Positions 26,995-35,809 of a DNA stretch of 43,236 nt are shown piece by piece (positions within the stretch are counted from its first letter, which is position 1; the number at the start of each line of letters is the position of its first letter). Below the pieces are notes generated by a model. The model had not been told where the DNA came from and searched no databases. It saw nothing but the letters and a program-made list of their open reading frames with translations. The stretch is taken from the NCBI GenBank assembly GCA_030272815.1, contig JAJSZT010000027.1, forward strand, positions 1-43,236. Direction: 5' to 3'. The stretch is from Deltaproteobacteria bacterium. GTDB lineage: Bacteria > Desulfobacterota > Desulfobacteria > Desulfobacterales > ETH-SRB1. The position numbers and the translations under genes are program-made.

Positions 26995-29900
26995 TTGGGT
27001 ACTAATAAGAAAAAATCAACAAAAAATATTCATGCCGCTATTATTGGTATGGGATGTTTTTTTCCAAAAGCATCAGGGTTGCATGAATACTGGCGTTTAA
27101 TTTTTAAGGGTGAGGACGGCATTACTGATATTCCGGAAACCCACTGGTCTCCTGACGATTACTTTGATAAGGATCCCAAAAAATCAGACCATATCTACTG
27201 TAAAAGAGGGGGATTCCTTTCGGCCGTTCCTTTTGATCCTACTGAATTCGGTATGCCTCCTTCTTCTCTTGAAGCAACTGATACCTCCCAGATCCTGGGC
27301 CTGCTTGCAGCTAAGATGGCGCTTGAAAATGCAGGCTATGGACAAAATGCCAACTTCAACCATAGCAGGACAAGCGTAATACTCGGCGCAACAGGGACTC
27401 AGGAACTTGCCATTCCGCTGGCTGCAAGGCTGGGGCATCCAATCTGGCGAAAAGCTCTTCACAATTCAGGGATTGAGCCTGATAAAGCAGAAGAAGTTAT
27501 TAAAAAAATATCTGACTCATATGTATCATGGCAGGAGAATTCTTTTCCGGGTCTGTTGGGGAATGTTATTGCAGGAAGAATATGCAACCGTCTTGGCATA
27601 GGAGGCACAAACTGTGTTGTCGATGCAGCCTGCGCCAGCTCGATGGGAGCTATTTACCTCGCCCTCCTCGAACTTTCATCAGGACGGTCAGACATGGTAG
27701 TCACCGGTGGTCTGGATACTTTAAACGATATTTTCATGCACATGTGCTTTTCCAAGACATTCATTCTTTCACCGACCGGAGATTCAAGACCTTTTTCTAA
27801 AGATGCAGACGGAACAGTTCTGGGGGAAGGAATAGGATTACTGGTTCTTAAAAGGCTTGAAGATGCTGAAAGAGACGGCAACAGGATTTATGCAGTTATC
27901 AAAGGCATAGGCTCCTCAAGCGATGGGAAATCACAAAGCATATATGCTCCCAGACCGGAAGGACAGTTAGAGTCCCTTCGCATTGCTTATGAGTCGTCAG
28001 ATACTGATCCGGCTTCTGTTGAGCTTGTAGAAGCACATGGTACAGGCACTCGTGTCGGAGATAATGTTGAGTTCGATGCACTTAAACGCCTGTTCGCCCA
28101 ATCATCCCAAAAAGGGTCACCCAAAAATGAGTCATCCAAAAAAATAAACACATGCGCATTAGGCTCGGTAAAATCCATGATTGGTCATACAAAAGCCGCT
28201 GCAGGAACCGCCGGGCTGATCAAAGCCGCGCTTGCTCTTTATAACAAAGTATTACCACCCACATTAAAAGCTGACGAGCCTGATCCAAAATTAGGAATCA
28301 GCGACAGCCCCTTTTACATAAACAGTGAAACAAGGCCATGGTTTTCTCAAAAGGAACACCCGCGCAGGTCCGGGGTCAGCGCATTTGGATTTGGCGGAAG
28401 CAATTTCCATATTGTACTTGAAGAATACCATCGGAATAAAAATGAAATTTTCTGGGATGGTTCAATTGAAATCATATCTTTATCGGCTTCCACCAAGAAA
28501 GAAATCGAAAATCAATTCCGCGAGTTAAAAAATTCTATCAATAGGGGAATCTCATATAAAGAACTCGCAATTAAAGCAGCAAAAACTAGAAAAAATTTTT
28601 CACCGGATGATCAATTCAGATTTCTTTTAGTTCTTGAAAGACCATCTAATTCCTTAGGAAATCCGTCTGATGATTTTTCAGGACTTCTCAGCGAAGCATC
28701 AACCTCAATTGAATCAAACTGGCAAAATAATGCTAAAGAAAACAACAGGAATTTGAAGAATATATTTTATGGTGGACCTGAAAAACCCGGTAAAATCGCA
28801 TTTATCTTTCCAGGCCAGGGGAGCCAATATGTTGGAATGGGCCGCGATTTAGTTTGCACATTCCCGGAGGCATTTAACATCCTTGAAAAAGCCAATGAAA
28901 AATATAATAATTCTGAACTGCTAAGTGATTTTATCTATCCCCGGCCGGCTCAAACAAAAACAGAAAGGAAAGAGCAGGAAGAAGCTTTAAGAAGAACTGA
29001 GATTGCTCAGCCGGCAATTGGCGCTGTTAGCCTGGCAATGCACAATATCCTTAAGGAATTCGGCATAAAACCTGACGCAACATGTGGACATAGCTTCGGT
29101 GAATTGACAGCCCTTTGTTCAGCAGGCTGGATAGATATTGACACATTTTTCCTTCTTTCAATTTCAAGGGGCAATTCAATGGCGGCGGCGGGCCAAAATA
29201 AAGATCAAGAAAACGGCGCCATGCTGGCTGTAAAGGCAAGTCTTGAAAAACTTGCGAATCTGGTTATAGAAGTAGGTTCAGATGTCATTCTTGCAAACAA
29301 GAACAGCCATAATCAAGGCGTTCTATCCGGCTCAATTGAAGCAATAAACCGCGCTGTAAAAATATGTAAAAAGGAAGGATTAAAAGCAATAAAGCTCCCT
29401 GTGGCCGCTGCTTTTCACAGCAGTTTAGTTAAAAATGCCAGGAAACCTTTCAAAAAAACATTAAAAAAGATTAAAATATCCCCTTCGGAAATCCCTGTGT
29501 TGTCTAATACAATCGGCGGAGCATATCCTTATGATTCCGAACATGTAAAAAAACTGCTTGGCGATCATCTGATATCTCCTGTTGATTTTGTTAGCAATGT
29601 TGAAAATCTATTTGAAATGGGAATTCGCACATTTATAGAAATAGGGCCAAAATCAGTTCTTACAGGACTTGTAAAATCAATACTAAATGACCGTAAATTT
29701 CAAGCCATTCCTTTAGATTGTTCTTCAGGGAGACAATTCGGATTGGCTGATCTTGCAAGAACTCTTTGCCGTATTGCCTCTATAGGTCAGCGGGTTGAAC
29801 TGAATAAATGGGAAAGGCCTGTTTCAGAATCAAGAAAGCAGCTTATGAGCATTCCTATTTCAGGTGCAAACTATAGGAACCGGAAAACAGAAAACAAAAA

Positions 29901-32900
29901 AAGACACACTGAAACCACGGTTAAACAGGTAAAAAATAAACCTGACAATACTTCACCCTCAAGCCAGATATCTGTCGAGCACAATAAGGGTATTACTGAT
30001 ACCGGAAAAAAATATACTATGGATAATAACAAATTAAAAGATGAACGTCCAACATCGAACGTCCAACATCGAACGTCGAATAATGATGTCGCTTCGCTAT
30101 TTTATAATAATAAAAAATCTAACTTAATTATAAATACTTTAAATGTAGTGAAGCAAGGCCTGGAATCAATGCAGACTCTCCAGTTGCAGACCGCTGAAAT
30201 ACATAAAAAATTTTTGGAAGCCCAAGCCGAATCAAGCCGGACTTTGCAGAATATGATGGAAAATACCCAGCGTCTTGCTGAAGCTTCAATTGGTCTTAAG
30301 GTATCAACAGAAGTAAGAAAACAACCACCTCTTATATCTGAAAAAAATATTACTATACCCGAATTTGAATTAGAAAACAGTGAGTCACCGGCATCATCGG
30401 GTCATCAAAAACATATTGAAGAAAAACTGGTTATAAATTCATTAATAGAGCAAAATATCATTCATAATCAAACAGAAATCGAATCAGAATCAGAAGATAA
30501 GAGCGATTCGCAGGATAATATTCATAAAATCGAAAATAACTTGCTGGAAACAGTAAGTCATCTTACCGGATACCCAAGGGAAATGCTCGGGCTTGATATG
30601 GATATAGAATCCGACCTGGGCATTGACTCAATTAAAAGAGTAGAAATTTTTTCTTCTCTTGAAGAAAAACTGACCAACATACAATCTGTTTCTCCCGAAA
30701 TAATGGGAAGCCTGAAAACTCTCCGCCAGATCGCTGAATACCTGGCCGGCGCTTCCTTAAATATCGAGACTCAAGGGTTGTATCAAACAGAAATTGAACC
30801 AGAAGATAAGAGCCAAAAAAATAAAATCCAGCAAAATAAAAACAGCCATTCGCAGGATAATATTCATGAAATCGAAAACAACTTGCTGGAAACAGTAAGT
30901 CATCTTACCGGATACCCAAGGGAAATGCTCGGGCTTGATATGGATATAGAATCCGACCTGGGCATTGACTCAATTAAAAGAGTAGAAATTTTTTCTTCTC
31001 TTGAAGAAAAACTGACCAACATACAATCTGTTTCTCCCGAAATAATGGGAAGCCTGAAAACTCTCCGCCAGATCGCTGAATACCTGGCCGGCGCTTCCTT
31101 AAATATCGAGCCTCAAGCCAGTACAATAAATACACCAATAAATACGATTGTATCTCCAAAGCGTGCTGCTGAGAATGAATTGCCGGAAATAAATATTTCC
31201 GACATTAGCAGAAGAGTTGTATCAATCGTTGAAAAACCTTATAAGCAAGGAGACAGGTTAGATATTCCCCATGGCAGAAAAATCTTTGTTACTGATGATA
31301 ACAGCGGTCTGTCCAAAGCTATTGCTGAAGAATTAAAATCACAAAATATTGATGCCGTTCACATTTCTAAAGAAGCGTTAATGAATAAGAAAGATCTGCC
31401 TAAAGCAGCCGGGCTTATAATACTGCCGACAAACGATCTTTCTGATGAAGAACAAAAAAATGACAAAATATTAAAAGATGCTTTTATCCTCACAAATCAT
31501 CTGGCTTCCGACCTGATTGATTCTGCGGCAAAAAAAGGAGCGATATTTGCGACAATAACCCGCCTGGACGGTGCTTTTGGTTTTAAAGGGAAAGGTATTG
31601 CCAACGCTGTTACAGGAGGGCTTGCCGCACTTGCCAAAACTGCTTCCATAGAATGGGAGAGTGTCTGCTGCCGCGCAATAGATATTGCTCCGGACTGGGA
31701 AGACAATAAAGACATTGCAAAGGCTGTTGTTGCTGAACTTGTGAACCCGGACACTTCAGGACCAGTTGAAATCGGTCTTGATAAAAACTTATCGCCTGGA
31801 TCACGATTTACATTAAAGCTCGAGTCATCACCTTATCAACCGGCACAAAAAATCCAGCTCGACCTCAACAATGGAGACGTTGTTGTTGTTACAGGTGGAG
31901 CAAGAGGGATAACTGCTTCTACTGTTCAAGCTCTTGCAAAACATACTGATGCAACGCTGATTCTTCTGGGAAGATCACCCGAACCCTCTTCTTCACCCGA
32001 ACCAAAGTGGCTTGAAACCTTAGATGAAGAGGCAATTATAAAAAAGGCTATTTTAGAAAATGAACTCGGTACTCAAAATGCCTCACCAATCATGTTAGAA
32101 AAAGCCTATAAGAAACACATGGCAAATCGTGAAATTTCAAGAAACCTGGAAAAACTCAGACAAAATGGGACATCTGCATTCTACTTTTCGGCAGATATTC
32201 GCAAGCCTGAGCAGCTTAACCGGATTTTAGATGATGTCAGATCTGCTCACGGCCCTATAAAAGGTATTATTCACGGAGCAGGCGTGCTGGACGATCGTTT
32301 GATAAAAGATAAAACAATTAATCAATTTGAGCGGGTTTTTGATACCAAAGTAAAAGGTCTTTTTACTCTACTTGAATCAACAAAAAATGATAATTTGAGA
32401 TATCTTGTGCTTTTTTCATCTATTGCTGCACGAATTGGAAACAAAGGACAGGTCGATTATGCAATGGCTAATGAGGTTTTAAACAAAATAGCCTGGAAAG
32501 AATCATTATTACGCCCGGATTGCAGAGTTGTCTCAATAAACTGGGGGCCATGGGATGGCGGCATGGTATCCCCATCACTGAAACGGGAATTTAAAAAGAA
32601 TAAAATTGAACTGATCCCAAAGGATGCCGGTTCAATGTGTATGCTTTATGAAATGATGGGCGACAAAAACCATCCTGCAGAGATAGTTATAGGTGCAAAT
32701 ATAATTTCTGATGAAGAAAAATTATCTCTTACCTTTAAACGTGAAATAGATGTTAAGCAATACCCTGTTCTTGAATCTCATATCTTAGACGGCAGTCCGG
32801 TTGTGCCTTTTGCGCTTATTGCTGAATGGCTCGGGCATGGTGCTCTTCATGACAACCCCGGACTTTTTTTACATGGCCTTGACGACATCAGAATTTTAAA

Positions 32901-33579
32901 TGGAATCAAGCTTGAACATAATAAAAAACTGATTCGCCTCATGACAGGTAAGCCAAGGAAAAAAGGTTCTATTTTTGAAGTCGATGTTGAAATCAGAGAT
33001 GGAATAAAAAACGGTATTGAGGTAATTCATACAAGGGCAAAAGCTATTTTAACAGATAAATTTTCACAGCCGCCCAATCTTGATATATCCGCTTATATGG
33101 GTTCTAATGCTTATTTCAGAAGTATGGATGAAGTTTACGATAAAATACTCTTTCATGGTGTTGCGCTCAGGGGCATAAAAGAGATAATCAGTTGTTCTTC
33201 AAAAGGCATGTTGGCGCGTATTTCTTCAGCGCCTTCGCCTGTTAAATGGATGAAAGAACCTTTAAGGAGTAAATGGATAGGAGATCCTCTTGTTCTGGAT
33301 TCCGCATTTCAGATGGCAATTATATGGTGTTTTGAAGAAATGGGAGTTGTTTCACTTCCAACTTACAGCGCCTCTTACAGGCAGTATAGAAATAAATTCC
33401 CCTCAGAAGGAGTTACGGCATTATTCGAAGTAAAGAAAGTTACCAAACGCAAATTGAAAGGCGACTTTACATTCCTTGATAAGAATAACGTGGTTGTTGC
33501 TCAGTTGACAGGCTATGAAGCTGCAATGGATGAGTCTTTGTTTAAGGCTTTTAAGACTAAAGATGCTGCAAATGCTTAA
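26995..33579 (+). CDS. PfaA-like multidomain synthase (KS-AT-ACP-ACP-KR-DH)
   Basis: The 2194-residue product is an iterative type I synthase. Domains in order: ketosynthase (about 14-460; Cys213 in DAACASS, His348 in EAHGTGT, His398 in GHTKAAA), acyltransferase (about 600-905; Ser700 in GHSFGE), a flexible linker (940-1170), two ACPs (attachment Ser1212 and Ser1326 in GIDSIKR), ketoreductase (about 1420-1900; VTGGARGITAS at 1627, Tyr1822 in VDYAMAN), and a C-terminal hot-dog dehydratase-like domain (from about 1920, SHILDG). This order matches PfaA and related secondary-lipid synthases. The start is TTG at 26995 with AAAGGT upstream. The linker (about residues 1013-1036) contains a translated copy of the dispersed heptad repeat, and the two ACPs are nearly identical in DNA. 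PfaD is its likely enoyl reductase; the product is unknown. Confidence 0.9.
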   Translation: MGTNKKKSTKNIHAAIIGMGCFFPKASGLHEYWRLIFKGEDGITDIPETHWSPDDYFDKDPKKSDHIYCKRGGFLSAVPFDPTEFGMPPSSLEATDTSQILGLLAAKMALENAGYGQNANFNHSRTSVILGATGTQELAIPLAARLGHPIWRKALHNSGIEPDKAEEVIKKISDSYVSWQENSFPGLLGNVIAGRICNRLGIGGTNCVVDAACASSMGAIYLALLELSSGRSDMVVTGGLDTLNDIFMHMCFSKTFILSPTGDSRPFSKDADGTVLGEGIGLLVLKRLEDAERDGNRIYAVIKGIGSSSDGKSQSIYAPRPEGQLESLRIAYESSDTDPASVELVEAHGTGTRVGDNVEFDALKRLFAQSSQKGSPKNESSKKINTCALGSVKSMIGHTKAAAGTAGLIKAALALYNKVLPPTLKADEPDPKLGISDSPFYINSETRPWFSQKEHPRRSGVSAFGFGGSNFHIVLEEYHRNKNEIFWDGSIEIISLSASTKKEIENQFRELKNSINRGISYKELAIKAAKTRKNFSPDDQFRFLLVLERPSNSLGNPSDDFSGLLSEASTSIESNWQNNAKENNRNLKNIFYGGPEKPGKIAFIFPGQGSQYVGMGRDLVCTFPEAFNILEKANEKYNNSELLSDFIYPRPAQTKTERKEQEEALRRTEIAQPAIGAVSLAMHNILKEFGIKPDATCGHSFGELTALCSAGWIDIDTFFLLSISRGNSMAAAGQNKDQENGAMLAVKASLEKLANLVIEVGSDVILANKNSHNQGVLSGSIEAINRAVKICKKEGLKAIKLPVAAAFHSSLVKNARKPFKKTLKKIKISPSEIPVLSNTIGGAYPYDSEHVKKLLGDHLISPVDFVSNVENLFEMGIRTFIEIGPKSVLTGLVKSILNDRKFQAIPLDCSSGRQFGLADLARTLCRIASIGQRVELNKWERPVSESRKQLMSIPISGANYRNRKTENKKRHTETTVKQVKNKPDNTSPSSQISVEHNKGITDTGKKYTMDNNKLKDERPTSNVQHRTSNNDVASLFYNNKKSNLIINTLNVVKQGLESMQTLQLQTAEIHKKFLEAQAESSRTLQNMMENTQRLAEASIGLKVSTEVRKQPPLISEKNITIPEFELENSESPASSGHQKHIEEKLVINSLIEQNIIHNQTEIESESEDKSDSQDNIHKIENNLLETVSHLTGYPREMLGLDMDIESDLGIDSIKRVEIFSSLEEKLTNIQSVSPEIMGSLKTLRQIAEYLAGASLNIETQGLYQTEIEPEDKSQKNKIQQNKNSHSQDNIHEIENNLLETVSHLTGYPREMLGLDMDIESDLGIDSIKRVEIFSSLEEKLTNIQSVSPEIMGSLKTLRQIAEYLAGASLNIEPQASTINTPINTIVSPKRAAENELPEINISDISRRVVSIVEKPYKQGDRLDIPHGRKIFVTDDNSGLSKAIAEELKSQNIDAVHISKEALMNKKDLPKAAGLIILPTNDLSDEEQKNDKILKDAFILTNHLASDLIDSAAKKGAIFATITRLDGAFGFKGKGIANAVTGGLAALAKTASIEWESVCCRAIDIAPDWEDNKDIAKAVVAELVNPDTSGPVEIGLDKNLSPGSRFTLKLESSPYQPAQKIQLDLNNGDVVVVTGGARGITASTVQALAKHTDATLILLGRSPEPSSSPEPKWLETLDEEAIIKKAILENELGTQNASPIMLEKAYKKHMANREISRNLEKLRQNGTSAFYFSADIRKPEQLNRILDDVRSAHGPIKGIIHGAGVLDDRLIKDKTINQFERVFDTKVKGLFTLLESTKNDNLRYLVLFSSIAARIGNKGQVDYAMANEVLNKIAWKESLLRPDCRVVSINWGPWDGGMVSPSLKREFKKNKIELIPKDAGSMCMLYEMMGDKNHPAEIVIGANIISDEEKLSLTFKREIDVKQYPVLESHILDGSPVVPFALIAEWLGHGALHDNPGLFLHGLDDIRILNGIKLEHNKKLIRLMTGKPRKKGSIFEVDVEIRDGIKNGIEVIHTRAKAILTDKFSQPPNLDISAYMGSNAYFRSMDEVYDKILFHGVALRGIKEIISCSSKGMLARISSAPSPVKWMKEPLRSKWIGDPLVLDSAFQMAIIWCFEEMGVVSLPTYSASYRQYRNKFPSEGVTALFEVKKVTKRKLKGDFTFLDKNNVVVAQLTGYEAAMDESLFKAFKTKDAANA
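30034..30098. repeat. GAACGTC heptad repeat copy inserted in frame in the synthase gene
   Basis: TTAAAAGATGAACG is followed by heptads CAACATC, GAACGTC, CAACATC, GAACGTC and the tail GAATAATGATGTCGCTTCGC. The same start and tail occur in the intergenic copies at 40766 and 42691. It encodes KDERPTSNVQHRTSNNDVAS within the linker before the ACPs. Confidence 0.9.
30506..31117. repeat. Near-identical duplication of the ACP module
   Basis: Segments 30506-30775 and 30848-31117 (270 bp each, offset 342 bp or 114 codons) differ at only about three positions. Shorter homology extends into the upstream linkers (CAGAAAT, then GAAGATAAGAGC). It is a recent or gene-converted duplication of the carrier domain. 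Confidence 0.92.
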
Positions 33580-33640
33580 ACCTAAGTTATTTTGTAAACG
33601 TTTACGGGTTGCATTTATGCCATACGAGGTTGTTTTGAAA

Positions 33641-33807
33641 GATGAACGTCCAACATTGAACGTCGAACATATTAAAAGATAAACGTCCAACATCGAACAT
33701 TGAACGTCGAATTTTGAATAAGGTATTCTGCCAATTTATAAACTGGTGGAGCGAAGCGATTTCATCATTCGATGTTCAACATTCGATGTTGGATGTTCGA
33801 TGTTCAT
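33641..33807. repeat. Heptad inverted-repeat element with hairpin core (copy B1)
   Basis: Left arms of GAACGTC/CAACATC/GAACATT heptads are followed by the conserved core (TTTTGAATAAGGTATTCTGC, hairpin around TTTATAAA, GGAGCGAAGCGATTTCATC). The right arms are the reverse-complement heptads (TTCGATG, TTCAACA, TTGGATG). It lies between the synthase gene and the convergent cysteine-cluster gene. Confidence 0.85.
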
Positions 33808-33844
33808 TTTTTCAGTCCCTCTTGGGCAAAAAACAACTTAGCGC

Positions 33845-34459
33845 TTATGGCTCCCTGATCCCTGCCCTTTTCACACACAACAGCCCGGGGCTGTTGTGCA
33901 TGTACATAAGGGATGAAGAATATCCTGCATCCATAAAATATTTTTCAAGAACATCAAAAAGAACCGGACGATCCGGCCAGGTGAACATTTTTTTACGCTT
34001 ATTAAGTTCATCCCATTTATCCCGGGCCCATGGTTTTTCTATAAACACCTTTTTCTTTGCAGGCTCACAGAAAAACATTTCGCAGACAATCGGCTTAACC
34101 CGCCACAGACAACCATTCTCCCCAAGATAAATGCATTTATAACCATTATTCGGTCTTTGAAGAACTTTCAACAGTACTTCAATCTCATTTTTTTGAGAAA
34201 CCAGAACATTTATAACCACATCAGCAAAAAAAGTAACGATGCCTTCACGTGAACAACAGGCGCTGATATTGTTTTGATAGCAGTTTTGAGTGCATATCTC
34301 ACCGAAATGTCCGGACAGAAAAATATCTATATCTTTTCGAAACAAAAGATAATCAGCAACTAAAGATTCAAGCTCCCGTCTTTCAGCAGGAAAAACATTT
34401 GCAAGATATTGATGCACCATGGATAAAGCATCTGTCTGTTCTTTCTGATAGGAACTCAT
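33845..34459 (-). CDS. YkgJ-like cysteine-cluster protein
   Basis: The product (204 residues from ATG at 34459) has clustered cysteines: CTQNCYQNN, then ACCSREGI, then KCIYLGENGCLWRVKPIVCE and FFCEP. This pattern resembles YkgJ/CxxCxxCC proteins that chelate zinc or iron; the function is unknown. An upstream in-frame TTG at 34597 would overlap the FmdB gene, so the ATG just 4 nt after the FmdB stop (TAAAAAAATG) was preferred. The last residues (HNSPGLLCVKRAGIREP) are encoded by a perfect 23-bp palindrome and look foreign to the fold, so the C-terminus may have been altered by a repeat. Confidence 0.6.
   Translation of the reverse strand: MSSYQKEQTDALSMVHQYLANVFPAERRELESLVADYLLFRKDIDIFLSGHFGEICTQNCYQNNISACCSREGIVTFFADVVINVLVSQKNEIEVLLKVLQRPNNGYKCIYLGENGCLWRVKPIVCEMFFCEPAKKKVFIEKPWARDKWDELNKRKKMFTWPDRPVLFDVLEKYFMDAGYSSSLMYMHNSPGLLCVKRAGIREP
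33876..33898. repeat. Perfect palindrome in the 3' end of the cysteine-cluster gene
   Basis: CACAACAGCCC (33876-33886) and GGGCTGTTGTG (33888-33898) are exact inverted copies around one G. It could act as a hairpin or cruciform near the convergent gene ends. No T-run follows, so a classical terminator is not supported. Confidence 0.8.
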
Positions 34460-34463
34460 TTTT

Positions 34464-34715
34464 TTACGGCTTGATTCCGCAACAACTTCCTGGCCCAGCG
34501 CAGCCAGCCTCGCTTGGAGTAGATCCGCAGCAAGAAGTATCGCCAGGCCCAGGCACACTGTGATGTGAAGACCCGGAAAACGATGAATGAGCTGCAAGTA
34601 ATTTTTTCAGATTAGAACTTCCGCATGAATGGCACTTCGGTTGATCCTCTGAACCGGTAATAAGAAGTTCACTGGATTTCCCGCAGTCCAGACAAAGAAA
34701 ATCAAATAACGGCAT
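34464..34715 (-). CDS. FmdB-type zinc-ribbon protein
   Basis: The 83-residue product starts MPLFDFLCLDCGKSSELL and continues QPKCHSCGSSNLKKLL, the two CxxC knuckles of the FmdB/CxxC_CxxC_SSSS putative regulatory family. The C-terminal half is Ser, Gly and Cys rich (SCCGSTPSEAGCAGPGSCCG), as is common in the family. It is directly upstream of the cysteine-cluster gene (4-nt gap), and both probably handle metals. Regulatory function is only a family-level label. Confidence 0.78.
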   Translation of the reverse strand: MPLFDFLCLDCGKSSELLITGSEDQPKCHSCGSSNLKKLLAAHSSFSGSSHHSVPGPGDTSCCGSTPSEAGCAGPGSCCGIKP

Positions 34716-34876
34716 AATTTTTCTCCCTTAAACTAAGTTGAGCGATTTAGGTCAAATATAATAAAAAAATAAAAATAACTATTATTTATTATCACGTCAA
34801 GAACAAAGCTAAATAATGCAGGGAAACGTCAAAGTCAGTGCTAAAGTGCTAATATTTAGAGTTTGTGGGGACCTCA

Positions 34877-35050
34877 AAATCCGAAATACGAATATCGAAA
34901 CTCGAAACAATATCTAATTTCGAATATCAAATGACCAAAACATGTCAGGCACTTATGCAATATCTATGGCGCTCCACCATGTTTGAAATTTTGAATTTTG
35001 GTCATTCGTATTTGTTTCGGATTTCGAGCTTCGTGCTTCGAATTTATTGA
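34877..35050. repeat. Inverted TCGAAAN/TTTCGAG heptad arrays
   Basis: The left array (34877-34905) has units ATCCGAA, ATACGAA, TATCGAA, ACTCGAA and then AT-rich DNA to about 34950. The right array (about 34997-35050) has GGTCATTCGTATTTG, TTTCGGA, TTTCGAG, CTTCGTG, CTTCGAA. The inner parts TGACCAAAA and TTTTGGTCA are also inverted. No gene is enclosed. Confidence 0.75.
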
Positions 35051-35211
35051 AAATTAAATAAGCAAGCAATTCTTGTGAATTCAAGAGGTTATCAGCTTAA
35101 ATGACGTGGCCCTGCTAAATAATGCCTGAACCAAAACGGCTAATTTTTCCAATTTCTGCGTAAGGCAGTGAGGGAAAATAAGTTGTACAATATTGCGAAA
35201 AATTTTGTTTC

Positions 35212-35272
35212 GTCTTCAAGGCGCGAGGAGGGCGCATAATGAATTATGTAACCGACAAGCAACGCAGAAGAC
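35212..35272. repeat. GTCTTC...GAAGAC inverted-repeat element
   Basis: A 61-bp segment is bounded by GTCTTC and GAAGAC and has a central CATAATGAATTATG near-palindrome. It immediately precedes another heptad element. It is probably a separate small palindromic intergenic repeat. Confidence 0.45.
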
Positions 35273-35279
35273 GGAACAA

Positions 35280-35367
35280 GATGAAATCGCTTCGCTCCGC
35301 CAGTTTATAAATTGGCGGAATACCTTATTCAAAATTCGACGTTGGACGTTCGATGTTCGATGTTCAT
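35280..35367 (-). repeat. Heptad element with hairpin core, reverse orientation (copy B2)
   Basis: The conserved core appears here in reverse complement (GATGAAATCGCTTCGCTCCG, then the TTTATAAA hairpin, then GGAATACCTTATTCAAAATTC). It is followed by heptads TTGGACG, TTCGATG, TTCGATG. The left heptad arm of the other copies is absent, so this is a half element. Confidence 0.85.
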
Positions 35368-35432
35368 AGTCTTTTAGCTTGACAGCTGCGTCCTGAATAT
35401 TGGATTGTAATCTGCAGGAATCGCGATGCTTT

Positions 35433-35560
35433 TAGACCCCTTCGAGGGGTCTTCATCAAACCACGTCCTATAGGCGTGGTAGGTGATTATAAAAACCTAA
35501 TCTGCTGCGCGAGGTGGGAAGTCTGGTCTTCCCTCAGGAGCGCCTCAGGGGCAGCGTCTA
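35433..35560 (+). ncRNA. Structured leader upstream of the small metal-protein genes
   Basis: Three stems can be drawn before the gene at 35594: AGACCCC/GGGGTCT with loop TTCGA, ACCACG/CGTGGT around TCCTATAGG, and a longer GC-rich structure at about 35503-35560 including GGGAAG/CTTCCC and GCTGC/GCAGC. No known riboswitch class was recognised. It may be a 5' leader or a small RNA. Confidence 0.4.
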
Positions 35561-35593
35561 TGGTGGGAAAAAGATGTAAAGGAGGTGATAGAA

Positions 35594-35785
35594 ATGCCAC
35601 GGGGTAATGGAACAGGCCCGCCTCAAGGTAGAGGCGGTGGTGGAAGAATGGGTGGCCCATTTGCCGCAGGGCCGGACGGAGAGTGTGTCTGTCCGAAATG
35701 TGGACACAGGGTTTCGCATGTTCGCGGGCAACCCTGCAACCAGATGACTTGTCCGAAGTGCGGCACCACAATGACAAGGGGTTAA
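35594..35785 (+). CDS. Small Gly-rich zinc-ribbon protein of the DUF5320 cluster
   Basis: This 63-residue protein begins MPRGNGTGPPQGRGGGGRMG and ends in a four-cysteine ribbon with Cys31 and Cys33, Cys36, Cys48, Cys53 and Cys56 (CVCPKCGH, then CNQMTCPKCG). The ATG at 35594 was chosen because an excellent ribosome site (AAGGAGGTGAT) lies upstream. The N-terminal GTGP motif resembles that of the next gene. Such small proteins accompany dinitrogenase-cofactor-like and Fe-S proteins in anaerobes. Metal binding is likely; the role is unknown. Confidence 0.75.
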   Translation: MPRGNGTGPPQGRGGGGRMGGPFAAGPDGECVCPKCGHRVSHVRGQPCNQMTCPKCGTTMTRG

Positions 35786-35809
35786 CAGTTTTTGAAAGGA
35801 GGAAGAATT

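Noticed and set aside
34460-34597. TTG start at 34597 for the cysteine-cluster gene
   Set aside because: It would overlap the zinc-ribbon gene for over 130 bp and add a non-homologous segment; the ATG 4 nt after the zinc-ribbon stop is better.
35461-35480. ACCACG/CGTGGT hairpin as an IS200/IS605 end
   Set aside because: No transposase or second end was found nearby; the resemblance is only general.
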